DNA of 64,000 bases from Cellulomonas gelida (GTDB lineage Bacteria; Actinomycetota; Actinomycetes; Actinomycetales; Cellulomonadaceae): the NCBI RefSeq assembly GCF_006538725.1, contig NZ_BJLQ01000006.1, positions 1 to 64,000 on the forward strand, in the 5' to 3' direction. Numbering within the stretch: the stretch's first letter is position 1; the number at the start of each line of letters is the position of its first letter. Under the pieces are notes generated by a model. It saw only the letters and a list, made by a program, of their open reading frames with translations. It did not search any database and had not been told where the DNA came from. Below are positions 37,504-47,573 of this stretch, in pieces. The translations under genes and the position numbers were made by a program.

Positions 37504-38078
37504 GCACGCGTCTGGTCCTGCTGGGCCCCCCCGGAGCGGGCAAGGGCACGCAGGCGGCCCGCCTGGCCGAGCGTCTGGGCGTCCCGGCGATCTCGACCGG
37601 CGACATCTTCCGCGCGAACATCAAGGGCGGCACCGAGCTCGGCCGCAAGGCGCAGGAGTACTCCTCGCGCGGCGCGCTGGTGCCCGATGAGGTCACGAAC
37701 GCCATGGTGCGCGACCGCCTCGCGCAGGCGGACACCGCCGAGGGCTTCCTGCTCGACGGGTACCCCCGCAACGTGGCGCAGGTGGCCGAGCTCGACACGA
37801 TCCTGGCTGACGCCGGCGTGACGCTCGACCTCGCGGTCGAGATCACGGCGGACCCGGAGGTCGTCGTCGAGCGGCTGCTGAAGCGTGCCGAGATCGAGGG
37901 CCGCGAGGACGACACGGCCGACGTGATCCGTCACCGGCTCGACGTCTACGCCGAGCAGACCGCGCCGATCTCGGACGTCTACGCCCAGCGCGAGCTGCTT
38001 GCGCAGGTCGACGGCATCGGCGAGGTCGACGAGGTCACCGAGCGTCTGCTGTCGGCGATCGGCTCCGCCGTCCGCTGA
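37500..38078 (+). CDS. adk: Adenylate kinase
   Basis: This 192-residue enzyme interconverts ATP plus AMP and 2 ADP. The P-loop is GPPGAGKGTQ (residues 9-18), with AMP site STGDIFRANI and DGYPRNVAQ. It is the short form without a zinc-binding lid. ATG 37500 overlaps the secY stop. Confidence 0.97.
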   Translation: MSTRLVLLGPPGAGKGTQAARLAERLGVPAISTGDIFRANIKGGTELGRKAQEYSSRGALVPDEVTNAMVRDRLAQADTAEGFLLDGYPRNVAQVAELDTILADAGVTLDLAVEITADPEVVVERLLKRAEIEGREDDTADVIRHRLDVYAEQTAPISDVYAQRELLAQVDGIGEVDEVTERLLSAIGSAVR

Positions 38079-38095
38079 GCGGTCGGTCGGGACGA

Positions 38096-38947
38096 GTGGG
38101 CGCCGTGTTCGGCCGCGAGAAGATCGAGTACAAGACCCCGGACCAGGTGCGCACGATGCGCCGGGCCGGGCTGGTGGTCGCCGACGCGCTGGACGCCGCC
38201 CGTGCGGCCGCGGTGCCGGGGGCGACGACCGCGGACGTCGACGCCGCGGCGGCTCGGGTCATCACCGCGAGCGGCGCGAAGCCGTCCTTCCTCGGGTACC
38301 ACGGGTACCCGGCCACCGTGTGCGTCTCGGTGAACGACGAGGTCGTGCACGGGATCCCGGGGGAGCGGGTGCTCGTCGCGGGTGATGTGGTCTCGATCGA
38401 CTGCGGCGCGATCGTCGACGGCTGGCACGGCGACAGCGCAGTGTCCTTCGTCCTCGGTGAGGGCGACCCGGGCGACGTCGAGCTCGTCGCGACCGGCGAG
38501 GCGGCCCTGTGGGCCGGCATCGCTGCGCTGGCAGGGGCCGACCGCCTCGGGGTCGTGGGCGATGCGGTCGAGGACGTCGTCGACGACGCGCACACCGCGG
38601 GCCGCAACGGCGGCGTGCGGTTCGGCGTGGTCGAGGACTACGTGGGGCACGGCATCGGCTCCGCGATGCACCAGCCGCCGGACGTGCTGAACTACCGCAC
38701 CCGTGACCGCGGCGCCAAGGTGCGCCCCGGCCTGTGCGTGGCCGTCGAGCCGATGATCGTGCGCGGCGACCAGGCGACCCGTGTCCTGGCCGACGACTGG
38801 ACCGTCGTGACCGAGGACGGGTCGCGTGCGTCCCACTGGGAGCACACCGTCGCGATCCTGGAGACCGGGATCTGGGTGCTCACGGCCCGCGACGGTGGCG
38901 CGGCGGGACTCGCCCCCCACGGCGTGGTGCCCACACCGCTCGCCTGA
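38096..38947 (+). CDS. map: Type I methionine aminopeptidase
   Basis: This enzyme of 283 residues (280 if GTG 38105 is used) removes N-terminal Met. All five metal ligands are visible: two Asp in SIDCGAIVDGWHGDSAV, His in EDYVGHGIGSAM, Glu in CVAVEPMIV and Glu in HWEHTVAIL. The substrate His lies in GYHGYPATVCVS. GTG 38105 would give the family-like start FGREKIEYKTP; GTG 38096 adds three residues. It ends the secY-adk-map group. Confidence 0.95.
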   Translation: MGAVFGREKIEYKTPDQVRTMRRAGLVVADALDAARAAAVPGATTADVDAAAARVITASGAKPSFLGYHGYPATVCVSVNDEVVHGIPGERVLVAGDVVSIDCGAIVDGWHGDSAVSFVLGEGDPGDVELVATGEAALWAGIAALAGADRLGVVGDAVEDVVDDAHTAGRNGGVRFGVVEDYVGHGIGSAMHQPPDVLNYRTRDRGAKVRPGLCVAVEPMIVRGDQATRVLADDWTVVTEDGSRASHWEHTVAILETGIWVLTARDGGAAGLAPHGVVPTPLA

Positions 38948-38993
38948 GCCTCGCCGGGGAGTCGGACGTCACGTGCGCGAGAGGGCGGAGCGG

Positions 38994-39023
38994 TTTCGTC
39001 GAACGGGTGCCATGGCGTAAAGT
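38994..39023 (+). promoter_or_regulatory. Putative promoter of infA-rpmJ
   Basis: TTTCGT at 38994-38999 and TAAAGT at 39018-39023 are 18 bases apart. The leader to infA is about 155 bases and shows nothing else recognisable. Confidence 0.45.
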
Positions 39024-39187
39024 GTCCCGTTGGGTGTGTGCGCTCCGTAGGTTGCGCGTGACCGGGAAACCGGCCGAGCGGCTTGGAGCAGCACCCGCTC
39101 CCTTCCACGATCTCGACGACGGCCCGGCTCCTTGCCTGTCCGCGTGGATGTCGTGGTGCTCGACACGACCGACAGTTAGCGGAGGAT

Positions 39188-39409
<222 letters not shown>

Positions 39410-39466
39410 TCACCACGAGAACGCCGTCGGCCCCGTGAGGGCGCGCGGCGGCGGAGGAATCACGCG

Positions 39467-39580
39467 ATGAAGGTCAAGCCCAGCGTCAAGAAGATCTGCG
39501 ACAAGTGCAAGGTGATCCGCCGGCACGGTCGCGTTCAGGTGATCTGCGAGAACCTGCGTCACAAGCAGCGCCAGGGCTGA
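39467..39580 (+). CDS. rpmJ: 50S ribosomal protein L36
   Basis: This is a 37-residue zinc-ribbon protein. Ligands are Cys11, Cys14, Cys27 and His32 in [14 protein letters not shown] and [22 protein letters not shown] precedes ATG 39467. It lies between infA and rpsM as in other actinobacteria. Confidence 0.96.
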   Translation: MKVKPSVKKICDKCKVIRRHGRVQVICENLRHKQRQG

Positions 39581-39797
39581 TGCCCCGGCGGCATCTCGCC
39601 GCACCACGCCCCGAGCGCTCGGGGCACGCACGACGGACCGTCAGGTCCGGCAAGCGCATCGTCGCTCCGGCGGCCGCACCCGAGGTCTGACCCACGGGAC
39701 GGGCGCCGGCGAACCCTCGGCTCGGAGGCCGGGGCCCGCAGGCACGTGGGAAGACGGTGCGGAAGACCTCCGAGCAGTTACAGGAGCCACCAGGCAC
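39581..39797 (+). promoter_or_regulatory. rpmJ-rpsM spacer
   Basis: This 217-base gap holds no gene. The palindrome GCCCCGAGCGCTCGGGGC (39608-39625) can form a tight hairpin. No clear promoter is visible. It may mark the start of a separate alpha-operon transcript. Confidence 0.4.
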
Positions 39798-40178
39798 ATG
39801 GCACGTCTCATCGGAGTGGACCTCCCCCGCGAGAAGCGGCTGGAGATCGCGCTCACCTACATCTACGGGGTCGGCCGCACGCGCGCCAAGGCCACCCTCG
39901 CGGCCACCGGCATCTCCGGCGACCTGCGGGTCAAGGACCTCGGCGACAACGAGCTCGTCGCCCTGCGCGACTACCTCGAGGGCAACTACAAGCTCGAGGG
40001 TGACCTGCGACGTGAGGTCGCCGCGGACATCCGCCGCAAGGTCGAGATCGGCTGCTACGAGGGCCTGCGTCACCGCCGCGGCCTTCCGGTGCGCGGTCAG
40101 CGCACGAAGACCAACGCGCGTACCCGCAAGGGCCCGAAGCGCACCGTCGCCGGCAAGAAGAAGGCCGGGCGCAAGTAA
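39798..40178 (+). CDS. rpsM: 30S ribosomal protein S13
   Basis: This 126-residue protein of the 30S head contacts t[23 protein letters not shown] and [20 protein letters not shown] are conserved. ACAGGAG lies before ATG 39798. Confidence 0.97.
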   Translation: MARLIGVDLPREKRLEIALTYIYGVGRTRAKATLAATGISGDLRVKDLGDNELVALRDYLEGNYKLEGDLRREVAADIRRKVEIGCYEGLRHRRGLPVRGQRTKTNARTRKGPKRTVAGKKKAGRK

Positions 40179-40223
40179 CGCCCCCGCTGCCGGCAGCCCG
40201 ATCCGTAGAGAGAAGAAGAGCAG

Positions 40224-40625
40224 ATGCCTCCCAAGTCCCGTACCGCCGTGCGCAAGCCGCGCCGCAAGGAGAAGAAGAACGTCTCCCACGGCCAGGCGCA
40301 CATCAAGAGCACGTTCAACAACACGATCATCTCGATCACCGACCCCTCGGGCGCCGTGATCTCGTCGGCGTCGTCCGGCCAGGTCGGCTTCAAGGGCTCG
40401 CGCAAGTCGACGCCGTTCGCGGCGCAGCTCGCCGCCGAGGCCGCCGCGCGTCGTGCGCAGGAGCACGGCATGCGCAAGGTCGACGTCTTCGTCAAGGGCC
40501 CGGGCTCGGGTCGTGAGACGGCGATCCGTTCGCTGCAGGCCGCTGGTCTCGAGGTCGGTTCGATCCAGGACGTGACGCCGCAGGCGCACAACGGCTGCCG
40601 TCCGCCGAAGCGCCGCCGCGTCTGA
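40224..40625 (+). CDS. rpsK: 30S ribosomal protein S11
   Basis: This 133-residue protein forms the 30S platform. [20 protein letters not shown] and [20 protein letters not shown] are conserved. It is followed by a strong terminator rather than rpsD. Confidence 0.97.
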   Translation: MPPKSRTAVRKPRRKEKKNVSHGQAHIKSTFNNTIISITDPSGAVISSASSGQVGFKGSRKSTPFAAQLAAEAAARRAQEHGMRKVDVFVKGPGSGRETAIRSLQAAGLEVGSIQDVTPQAHNGCRPPKRRRV

Positions 40626-40630
40626 TCGAC

Positions 40631-40670
40631 ACCCGTACCGGGCCGAGCCCCTGCCCGGCCCGGTACGGGT
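40631..40670 (+). terminator. Terminator between rpsK and rpoA
   Basis: ACCCGTACCGGGCCG pairs with CGGCCCGGTACGGGT around a short loop, 5 bases after the rpsK stop. The 15-bp stem implies that rpoA-rplQ has its own promoter or is attenuated. It occupies the place where rpsD lies in other actinobacteria. Confidence 0.8.
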
Positions 40671-40777
40671 GCACGCGGCTCACAGACTCATCCCCTGGCA
40701 TGCGGACCGAGGCATGACCGGGAACGCAACACCTGCGTGGCGTCATATGGCGGACGTCCGCTGAGAGGAAACACACC

Positions 40778-41788
40778 GTGCTGATCGCACAGCGCCCCAC
40801 CCTGACCGAAGAGGTCATCTCGGAGGTCCGTTCGCGGTTCTCCATCGAGCCGCTCGAGCCCGGCTTCGGCTACACGCTCGGCAACTCGCTCCGCCGGACG
40901 CTGCTGTCCTCCATCCCCGGTGCCGCCGTCACGTCGATCCGCATCGACGGCGTCCTGCACGAGTTCTCGACCGTGCCGGGTGTCAAGGAGGACGTCACCG
41001 AGATCATCCTCAACATCAAGAACCTCGTCGTCTCCTCGGAGAACGACGAGCCCGTCGTGATGTACCTGCGCAAGCAGGGCCCCGGCGACGTCACCGCGGC
41101 GGACATCGTCCCGCCGGCGGGGGTCGAGGTGCACAACCCCGAGCTCCACCTGGCCACGCTGAACGACAAGGGCAAGCTCGAGATCGAGCTCACCGTCGAG
41201 CGTGGCCGTGGCTACGTGTCGGCCGCGCAGAACAAGTCGTACGACACCGAGATCGGCCGCATCCCGGTCGACTCGATCTACTCGCCCGTGCTCAAGGTGA
41301 CCTACAAGGTCGAGGCGACGCGTGTCGAGCAGCGCACCGACTTCGACAAGCTCATCGTGGACGTCGAGACGAAGGCGGCGATCAGCCCGCGCGACGCGCT
41401 CGCGTCGGCCGGCAAGACGCTCGTCGAGCTGTTCGGTCTGGCTCGCGAGCTCAACGTCGAGGCGGAGGGCATCGAGATCGGCCCGTCGCCGACGGACGCG
41501 GCCCTGGCCGCGGACCTGGCGCTGCCGATCGAGGACCTGCAGCTGACGATCCGCTCGTACAACTGCCTCAAGCGCGAGGGCATCCACACGGTCGGCGAGC
41601 TCGTCGCCCGGTCGGAGGCCGACCTCCTGGACATCCGCAACTTCGGCGCCAAGTCGATCACGGAGGTCAAGGAGAAGCTCGCCGAGCTCGGCCTGACCCT
41701 CAAGGACAGCCCGCTCGACTTCGACCCGTCCGCGTCGGCGTACTACGGCGACGACGAGGGCGACTTCGTCGAGGACGAGCAGTACTGA
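40778..41788 (+). CDS. rpoA: DNA-directed RNA polymerase subunit alpha
   Basis: This 336-residue subunit has an N-terminal assembly domain (about 1-230, with [20 protein letters not shown]) and a C-terminal DNA- and activator-binding domain (about 250-312, with [20 protein letters not shown]). The tail is acidic. It starts at GTG 40778 after GAGAGGAAA. It is 151 bases after the rpsK terminator. Confidence 0.98.
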   Translation: MLIAQRPTLTEEVISEVRSRFSIEPLEPGFGYTLGNSLRRTLLSSIPGAAVTSIRIDGVLHEFSTVPGVKEDVTEIILNIKNLVVSSENDEPVVMYLRKQGPGDVTAADIVPPAGVEVHNPELHLATLNDKGKLEIELTVERGRGYVSAAQNKSYDTEIGRIPVDSIYSPVLKVTYKVEATRVEQRTDFDKLIVDVETKAAISPRDALASAGKTLVELFGLARELNVEAEGIEIGPSPTDAALAADLALPIEDLQLTIRSYNCLKREGIHTVGELVARSEADLLDIRNFGAKSITEVKEKLAELGLTLKDSPLDFDPSASAYYGDDEGDFVEDEQY

Positions 41789-41847
41789 CATCAGCACCGG
41801 TCCAGTACTGACCCGGTACTGACGAAGAACTTCAAGGAGAACTGACC

Positions 41848-42369
41848 ATGCCCACGCCCACCAAGGGTCCCAGGCTCGGTGGCGGTCCCGCGCACGAGCG
41901 GCTGATCCTCGCGAACCTCGCGACCCAGCTGTTCGAGCACGGCCGCATCACGACGACCGAGGCGAAGGCCAAGCGCCTGCGTCCGCTCGCCGAGCGCCTC
42001 ATCACGTTCGCCAAGCGCGGCGACCTGCACGCCCGCCGTCGCGTCCTGACCGTCGTCAAGGACAAGAGCGTCGTGCACGTGCTCTTCACCGAGATCGCCC
42101 CGGCCCTGGCCGAGCGCAACGGTGGCTACACGCGCATCACGAAGATCGGTCCGCGCAAGGGCGACAACGCGCCCCTCGCCGTGATCGAGATCGTGCGCGA
42201 GCCGCTCTCGCCGAAGCAGGCCGTCGTCAAGGAGGCCACGAAGGCCGCCGAGAAGGCCGCCAAGCCGAAGGCCGCCAAGGTCGAGGACGCGCCGGTCGAG
42301 GACGTCGTCGCCGACGCTCCCGTCGAGGACGCGCCCGCCGACGAGGCGAAGGCCGACGACAAGGCCTGA
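41848..42369 (+). CDS. rplQ: 50S ribosomal protein L17 with acidic C-terminal extension
   Basis: This 173-residue protein has a conserved part of about 125 residues ([40 protein letters not shown]). It is followed by an Ala/Lys then Asp/Glu-rich tail of about 48 residues ([20 protein letters not shown]). It is last in the rpoA operon. Confidence 0.96.
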   Translation: MPTPTKGPRLGGGPAHERLILANLATQLFEHGRITTTEAKAKRLRPLAERLITFAKRGDLHARRRVLTVVKDKSVVHVLFTEIAPALAERNGGYTRITKIGPRKGDNAPLAVIEIVREPLSPKQAVVKEATKAAEKAAKPKAAKVEDAPVEDVVADAPVEDAPADEAKADDKA

Positions 42370-42385
42370 CGCTCGCCGTCGCCGC

Positions 42386-42423
42386 ACGAAGGCCCGGACA
42401 CCCCACGGTGTCCGGGCCTTCGT
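42386..42423 (+). terminator. Terminator of rpoA-rplQ
   Basis: ACGAAGGCCCGGACACC pairs with GGTGTCCGGGCCTTCGT around CCAC, 16 bases after rplQ. Confidence 0.9.
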
Positions 42424-42502
42424 CGTCCCGCGTCCGGGCCCCGCGAGCGACCGGCCAGGTGGGCCCGGTTCAGGTCGGCTCGGATCAAGGGGGGTTCGCC
42501 GG

Positions 42503-42901
42503 TCAGGTGAACAGGCAGAAGGGGTGCCCCGACGGGTCCAGCAGGACACGGACGTCCTGCTGGGGCTGTGCGGTGGCCAGGACCGCCCCGCAGCGGATCG
42601 CCCAGGCCGTCGCAGCCGCGAGATCCTCGACCAGGACGTCCAGGTGCTGGGTGGCGTTCTGGCCATCGGGGCTCGCGGGCCACGTGGGGCGGCGGAACTG
42701 GCGCTCGTGCTCGAAGTTGAGCGTGAGTCCCGGTCGGCCGGGGTCGCCCGTGGCGACCTGGGCCCAGCCCGCGTCGTCGCCGTGCGGTGGGTCCTGGGCC
42801 GTCACGCGGCCGCCCAGAAGGCGTGCGTAGAAGTCGGCGAGCAGCGCGGGGTCGTCCGTGCCGATCGTGACCGAGGTGGCGTGCAGCGAGGGACGGTCCA
42901 T
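42503..42901 (-). CDS. VOC-family (glyoxalase-like) protein
   Basis: This 132-residue protein has the paired beta-alpha-beta-beta-beta modules of the VOC fold: SVTIGTDDPALLADFYARLL and QHLDVLVEDLAAATAWAIRC, ending VLLDPSGHPFCLF. Substrate and metal are unknown. ATG 42901 is 6 bases from a minus-strand TAGCGT (42908-42913), so it is probably leaderless. It is transcribed toward the rplQ terminator. Confidence 0.8.
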   Translation of the reverse strand: MDRPSLHATSVTIGTDDPALLADFYARLLGGRVTAQDPPHGDDAGWAQVATGDPGRPGLTLNFEHERQFRRPTWPASPDGQNATQHLDVLVEDLAAATAWAIRCGAVLATAQPQQDVRVLLDPSGHPFCLFT

Positions 42902-42919
42902 CCCGTCACGCTAGGCCCG

Positions 42920-42959
42920 GCCCGGCCGGCGCGCTCCGTCACGGAGTCGCCGGCCGGGC
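42920..42959 (-). terminator. Terminator after the Ig-repeat gene
   Basis: GCCCGGCCGGC and GCCGGCCGGGC pair over 11 bp, with inner CTCCGT/ACGGAG. It follows the minus-strand stop at 42980 and overlaps the likely -35 area of the VOC gene. Confidence 0.65.
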
Positions 42960-42979
42960 TCAGCTGGTCGTACCGGTGC

Positions 42980-45900
42980 TCAGCTGCGGCGGCGACGGGC
43001 CGTCAGCGCCGTCGCACCGAGCGCGAGGCTCAGCAGCGCGAGCGCCACGAGCGGTCCGGCGGTGGCACCGGTCGTCGCGAGCTCGTCGTCCTGGTCGTCC
43101 CGGCCGCCCGAGGTGGGCGTCGGCCGCGGCGTCGCCGAGGGGTCCGGCGAGGCCGAGGGGTCCGGTGTCGGCACCGCTGCTCGGACCTCGACGGCGACCC
43201 GGGCGCGCTCGCCCGAGGCCGTCATGACGACGATGTGGTGGGTGCCCGCGGGGGTCGAGGCGGGCACCGTCACGTCGACGACGAGCGCGCCGTCGGCATC
43301 CGCACGCACCTCGGCGAGCAGCACCGGCGTCGAGTGCAGCTCGATGCGTGCCTGCTCGTGGGGCTCGAGCCCGGACACCCGGACCTCGAGAGCGCCGCCG
43401 GGGGCGATGCGCGGCGTGGAGACCTCGACCTCGGGGACCGGCGCCGGGGCCACGACGAGCGTCGTGGTCGCCGTGGCGTCGTCGCCGACACCGTTCGTGG
43501 CCCGGAACGTCACCGTGGAGGTCCCCGCGGTCGTGGGCGTGCCCGTGAGACGGCCACCCGACGAGGTCGGCACGAACGTGACGCCGGCCGGCAGGCCGCT
43601 GGCCGTGACGGTCGGGGCCGGGTACCCGAGCGAGGCGACCGTGGCGGTGAGCGGCTCTCCCACGACGACGTCGACCTGGCCGGGTGCCGTGATCGACGGC
43701 GGCGCCTGGACGACGACCGTCCACGGCACGGTGAGCGCGGTGCCCACCGCGTTGTCGAGCGTGACCTGCACGTCGTGCGTGCCGAGCGCGGACGTGGTGC
43801 CGGTCAGTCGCAGCTCGCCGCCGCTCACGGAGACGGACAGGCCGGCGGGCAGGCCGGTCGCGGTCGCGGTGGGCTCGGGGTGCCCGAGCACCGGGGTGAG
43901 GGCGACGTCGACCGCGGTGGCGGCGCGCACGACGGTGGTCCCGCCGCTCAGCGTCGTCGTCGGGGGAGCGGGGACCGTGAGGGTCACCGTGGCCGTCGCG
44001 GTGCCGCGCACGTTCGTCGCCGTGACGACGACCTCGTGCTCGCCCTGGTCCGCCTCCGACGGCGTGCCTGAGAACGTCGCGGATGCGGCGTCGAACGTCA
44101 GCCACGCCGGCAGCGGCGACGTGGTGAGCGTCGGCGCGGGGTGGCCGGTCGGCTCGAGCGTGAGCGTCGAGGCCGTGCCTGCCGGGAACCTCGCGGCGAC
44201 GTCGTCGCCCGCCGAGGGTGCCGACTCGACGTCGAGCACGATGCTGGTGCTCGACTCGTCGCCGACCCCGTTGCCCGCCGTGACGACGGCCGTGAACCGG
44301 CCGTCTCGCGTCGGCGTCCCTGCGAGGCGAGCGCCGTCGCCGTCCTCGACGAGCGTGACCCCCGCGGGCAGACCCGTGACCGTGAGCGCGGGGGCGGGGT
44401 AGCCCGTGACGGTGAGCGGGATCAGCGTCATCGGCGCACCGAGCACGAGCGTGGCGGACGCCGCCGCCGAGACGCCCGCGGGCTCCTGCACGACGACGGT
44501 CCAGCCGGCGTCCGTCGTCCCGGTGGCGCTCGTCAGCGTGACCTCGACGTCGAACGTGCCGGCCTGGGTCGGGGTGCCGACGAGCCGCACGGCGGCGCCC
44601 GTCTGCTCGATCGCGAGGCCGGCGGGAAGCCCGTCCGCGTCCGCCACGGGCGTCGGGTGCCCGGCGAGCGTGAAGGCCGCACGGTCGACCGCGGTCCCGA
44701 GCCGCAGGGTCGTGGCGGACGGCGGGGACGCGAAGGTCGGGACCGATGTGACCTCGATGGTCACCGGCACCGGCGTCGGGTCCGTGTCGACGCCGTTGGA
44801 GGCCGACAGCGTCACGGTGTAGGTGCCCGGAGACGTCGGGGTGCCCGAGACGATCCCGCCGGACAGCGTGAGCCCTGCGGGCAGCGCGGTCGTCGAGAGC
44901 GTGGGCGCCGGGTAGCCGCCGAGGGTGATCGGCAGCACGGCAGCGGTGTCCACCGGGAGGGTGACGGTGGGCGGTGCGCTGAGCGTGGCGGGCACCTGGA
45001 CGACGACGGTGAACGACAGGGTCGCTGCCGTCCCCACCCCGTTGGTCGCGGTCACGGTGACGTCGTGGCGCCCACCGGTGGCGTTCGTCGTGCCGGACAG
45101 CAGCACACGACCGCCCGAGACGACCACGCCGAGCCCGCTCGGCAGGCCCGTCGCGCTCACGGTCGGGGCGGGGTAGCCGGTGACGAGCCCGACGTCGACC
45201 GTGCCCACCGCGGTGCCGCGCCGGACGGGGACGTCGGTGACGCTCGCGGTGAGGGCCGCCGGGGCGGTCACGACGACGGTCACGTTCGCGGTCGCCGTGC
45301 CCGCCGCGTTCGTCGCCGTGACGGCGAACGGGCCGAACGAGCCCGAGACGGCCGCACCCGGGGCCGCGGTGAACGTGCCCGTCGCGGCGGTGAACGTCAG
45401 CCAGCCGGGGAGCGCCGAGCCGAGCGCGAGCGTCGGACGCTCGTGCCCGCTCCATGCCAGCGCCAGGGAGTCGGTCGTCCCGGCCCGCAGCGTGAGCTCG
45501 GGCGACGCGTCGGCGAAGGACGGGCCCTGCAGCACGTCGATCGTGAGGTCCCGCGCGACGGCCCCGCCGACACCGTTGTCCGCGGTCACCCGGACGACCA
45601 CGGCGCCGCTCGCGGTGGTGGCGGTGGGGGTCCCGACGACCTTCACCTGGCCGGGCGTGCTCGTGTCGAGCGAGAGGCCCGGCGGCAGCGACGCTCCGCC
45701 GAGGACGGTGGTGGTGAGCGTCGGGCTCGGGTAGCCGGTCGCGACCAACGTCGCGCCGGTGAGTGCGGAGCCCAGAGTCGTCGACACCGCCGCCGGCCCG
45801 GTCACCTGCGGGGCGGCCTGCACGGTCCATGCCCAGGTGGTGGTGGCGGTCGCGAAGCCGTTGTCCGCCGAGATCGTCGCGGTGCCGGTGGCCTGGGCGG

Positions 45901-47518
45901 CGCTCGTCGGGCGTGCCGGCGTCCCGGTGATCGCTGCGGTCGAGCCGGTCAGGACCGCCGACAGGCCCGCGGGCAGGCCGGTGGCTGTCACCTCGAAGGG
46001 GTCGCCCGTCAGCGGCACGGGCAGCGACGTCGCCGAACCCGCCGTCACGAGGGTCGTCGTGGGGGCGGTCACCGTGGGCCGCGGGCCGACGACCAGGTCC
46101 AGGGTCCCCGTTCCCGTGCCCCACGCGTTGGTCGCGGTGACCGTCACGATCCTCGCGCCCTGCAGGGTGGGCGTGCCGGTGATGGCGCCGTCGGAGTAGC
46201 TCAGCCCGGCGGGCAGTCCGGTGACGTCGACCTGCGGTGCCGGGTATCCGGTCGTCGTGATCGGGATCGAGACCGGCTCGCCCAGGATGACGTCGTGCCG
46301 CTCGTTCGCGGCCGTGACCACGGTCGGCTGCTGGCCCACCACGACCGACCTGCTGAACGAGGCCGTGCGGTACTCGTTCCCCACCGTCGTCGCGACTGCG
46401 AACGTGCCCGTGGCGGTGGGCGTGCCGGTCAGCTGGACGTCGGAGCCGACCAACGCCAGGCCCGTGCCGGCGGGCAGCCCGGTGGTCGGGCCGAGGATCG
46501 TCGACCCGGGGGTCGAGGTCACGGTCCCGAGGGTCGTGGGACCGGCGACGCCGACGGTCGCGTCCAGGGCCGAGTAGGTCACCGAGACGGGCGACGGGAC
46601 GACGACGGGGATGGTCGCGTCCGCCGTCAGCGCGTTGGCCACGTCGGCGTGCAGCGTGACCGAGGTGTCCGCGTAGGAGGTCCCGGGGTTGCCGGTGAGC
46701 GTGACGGTCGTCGTCGTACCCGACTTGCTGGTCGAGACGTTCATCCAGGACGGCTTCCCGGAGGTCATCGTGACGTCGGGCGCGGGGTTGCCGGTGACGG
46801 CCACGGTCCGCGTCGTGGTGGTCGACGGGGGGAAGACGAGCGGGCTCGTGCTGGCGAACGCGGGTGCCACGTACGTGGGCTCGCCGACGTTCGCCCCGAT
46901 GCCCTCGAACGTCACCGAGACGTTCTGGTTGGTCGTCGTCGCCGAGACGAACAGGGTGACCTTCTTGACCCGGCTGCGGTCGAAGCCCGACGGGAACGTG
47001 AAGACCGCGACGTCGCCCACGTAGGCGGGCGTGTAGCGGATGGTGAGCCAGTCGCCCGCCGCGCCGCCGTTGCGCGTGAGCCCGCCGACGCTCGCGACCT
47101 TGCCGTTGACGTCCTCGGCGCTGACGCCGAACGTCACCGCCGACGGCTGGTTCGGCGTCACGTCGCGGTACTTGAGCTGCAGGCGGTCGGCACCTGCCTG
47201 CTCGAGGTTCACCACCGAGTCCGCGGTCCAGGTGACCTGTGCGTTCGCGTAGTTGCAGCCGAGCGCGTCCGGGACGCGTGCGTCGACCTTCATCGTCCCG
47301 GTGCCCATGGTCAGGGCGTTGTTCCCCGACGGGCTGCACGTGTTGTTCCCTGCGACCAGGGTCCGCGTGCCCATCGCGTTGCCGGCGAAGTCGTCGACGC
47401 TGAAGCCGATGTCCTCCGCGGTGGCGGGTGCGGCGAGTCCCGCGACGAGCGTCACGAGGGCGAGCGTGGCGGTGGCGAACGTCGCGGTGGCACGGCGAAG
47501 GGGGGCAGGGATGCGCAT
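42980..47518 (-). CDS. Secreted, sortase-anchored Ig-repeat surface protein
   Basis: This 1,512-residue protein starts at ATG 47518 after GAGGAA, with a clear signal peptide (about 1-34, cleaved after PATA). Residues up to about 230 form a beta-rich head. Then come about 12-13 putative Ig (He_PIG-type) repeats of about 80-85 residues, each with GYPAPT, LPAGL and GTPT marks. A final sandwich domain is followed by a Pro/Ser/Thr linker and the sorting signal LATTG, a membrane helix and RRRR. LATTG fits class E sortases. It probably acts in adhesion or as a surface scaffold. No catalytic domain is evident. Confidence 0.85.
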   Translation of the reverse strand: MRIPAPLRRATATFATATLALVTLVAGLAAPATAEDIGFSVDDFAGNAMGTRTLVAGNNTCSPSGNNALTMGTGTMKVDARVPDALGCNYANAQVTWTADSVVNLEQAGADRLQLKYRDVTPNQPSAVTFGVSAEDVNGKVASVGGLTRNGGAAGDWLTIRYTPAYVGDVAVFTFPSGFDRSRVKKVTLFVSATTTNQNVSVTFEGIGANVGEPTYVAPAFASTSPLVFPPSTTTTRTVAVTGNPAPDVTMTSGKPSWMNVSTSKSGTTTTVTLTGNPGTSYADTSVTLHADVANALTADATIPVVVPSPVSVTYSALDATVGVAGPTTLGTVTSTPGSTILGPTTGLPAGTGLALVGSDVQLTGTPTATGTFAVATTVGNEYRTASFSRSVVVGQQPTVVTAANERHDVILGEPVSIPITTTGYPAPQVDVTGLPAGLSYSDGAITGTPTLQGARIVTVTATNAWGTGTGTLDLVVGPRPTVTAPTTTLVTAGSATSLPVPLTGDPFEVTATGLPAGLSAVLTGSTAAITGTPARPTSAAQATGTATISADNGFATATTTWAWTVQAAPQVTGPAAVSTTLGSALTGATLVATGYPSPTLTTTVLGGASLPPGLSLDTSTPGQVKVVGTPTATTASGAVVVRVTADNGVGGAVARDLTIDVLQGPSFADASPELTLRAGTTDSLALAWSGHERPTLALGSALPGWLTFTAATGTFTAAPGAAVSGSFGPFAVTATNAAGTATANVTVVVTAPAALTASVTDVPVRRGTAVGTVDVGLVTGYPAPTVSATGLPSGLGVVVSGGRVLLSGTTNATGGRHDVTVTATNGVGTAATLSFTVVVQVPATLSAPPTVTLPVDTAAVLPITLGGYPAPTLSTTALPAGLTLSGGIVSGTPTSPGTYTVTLSASNGVDTDPTPVPVTIEVTSVPTFASPPSATTLRLGTAVDRAAFTLAGHPTPVADADGLPAGLAIEQTGAAVRLVGTPTQAGTFDVEVTLTSATGTTDAGWTVVVQEPAGVSAAASATLVLGAPMTLIPLTVTGYPAPALTVTGLPAGVTLVEDGDGARLAGTPTRDGRFTAVVTAGNGVGDESSTSIVLDVESAPSAGDDVAARFPAGTASTLTLEPTGHPAPTLTTSPLPAWLTFDAASATFSGTPSEADQGEHEVVVTATNVRGTATATVTLTVPAPPTTTLSGGTTVVRAATAVDVALTPVLGHPEPTATATGLPAGLSVSVSGGELRLTGTTSALGTHDVQVTLDNAVGTALTVPWTVVVQAPPSITAPGQVDVVVGEPLTATVASLGYPAPTVTASGLPAGVTFVPTSSGGRLTGTPTTAGTSTVTFRATNGVGDDATATTTLVVAPAPVPEVEVSTPRIAPGGALEVRVSGLEPHEQARIELHSTPVLLAEVRADADGALVVDVTVPASTPAGTHHIVVMTASGERARVAVEVRAAVPTPDPSASPDPSATPRPTPTSGGRDDQDDELATTGATAGPLVALALLSLALGATALTARRRRS

Positions 47519-47573
47519 GGGTTCCTCGCGGACGGGTGTGCTCCGGCGGCGGCGGCCACCGAGCGTCGCCACG

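Noticed and set aside
42960-47339. Second minus-strand frame over the Ig-repeat gene
   Set aside because: It lacks a signal peptide and repeats of protein type. The other frame has a signal peptide, Ig repeats and a sorting signal.
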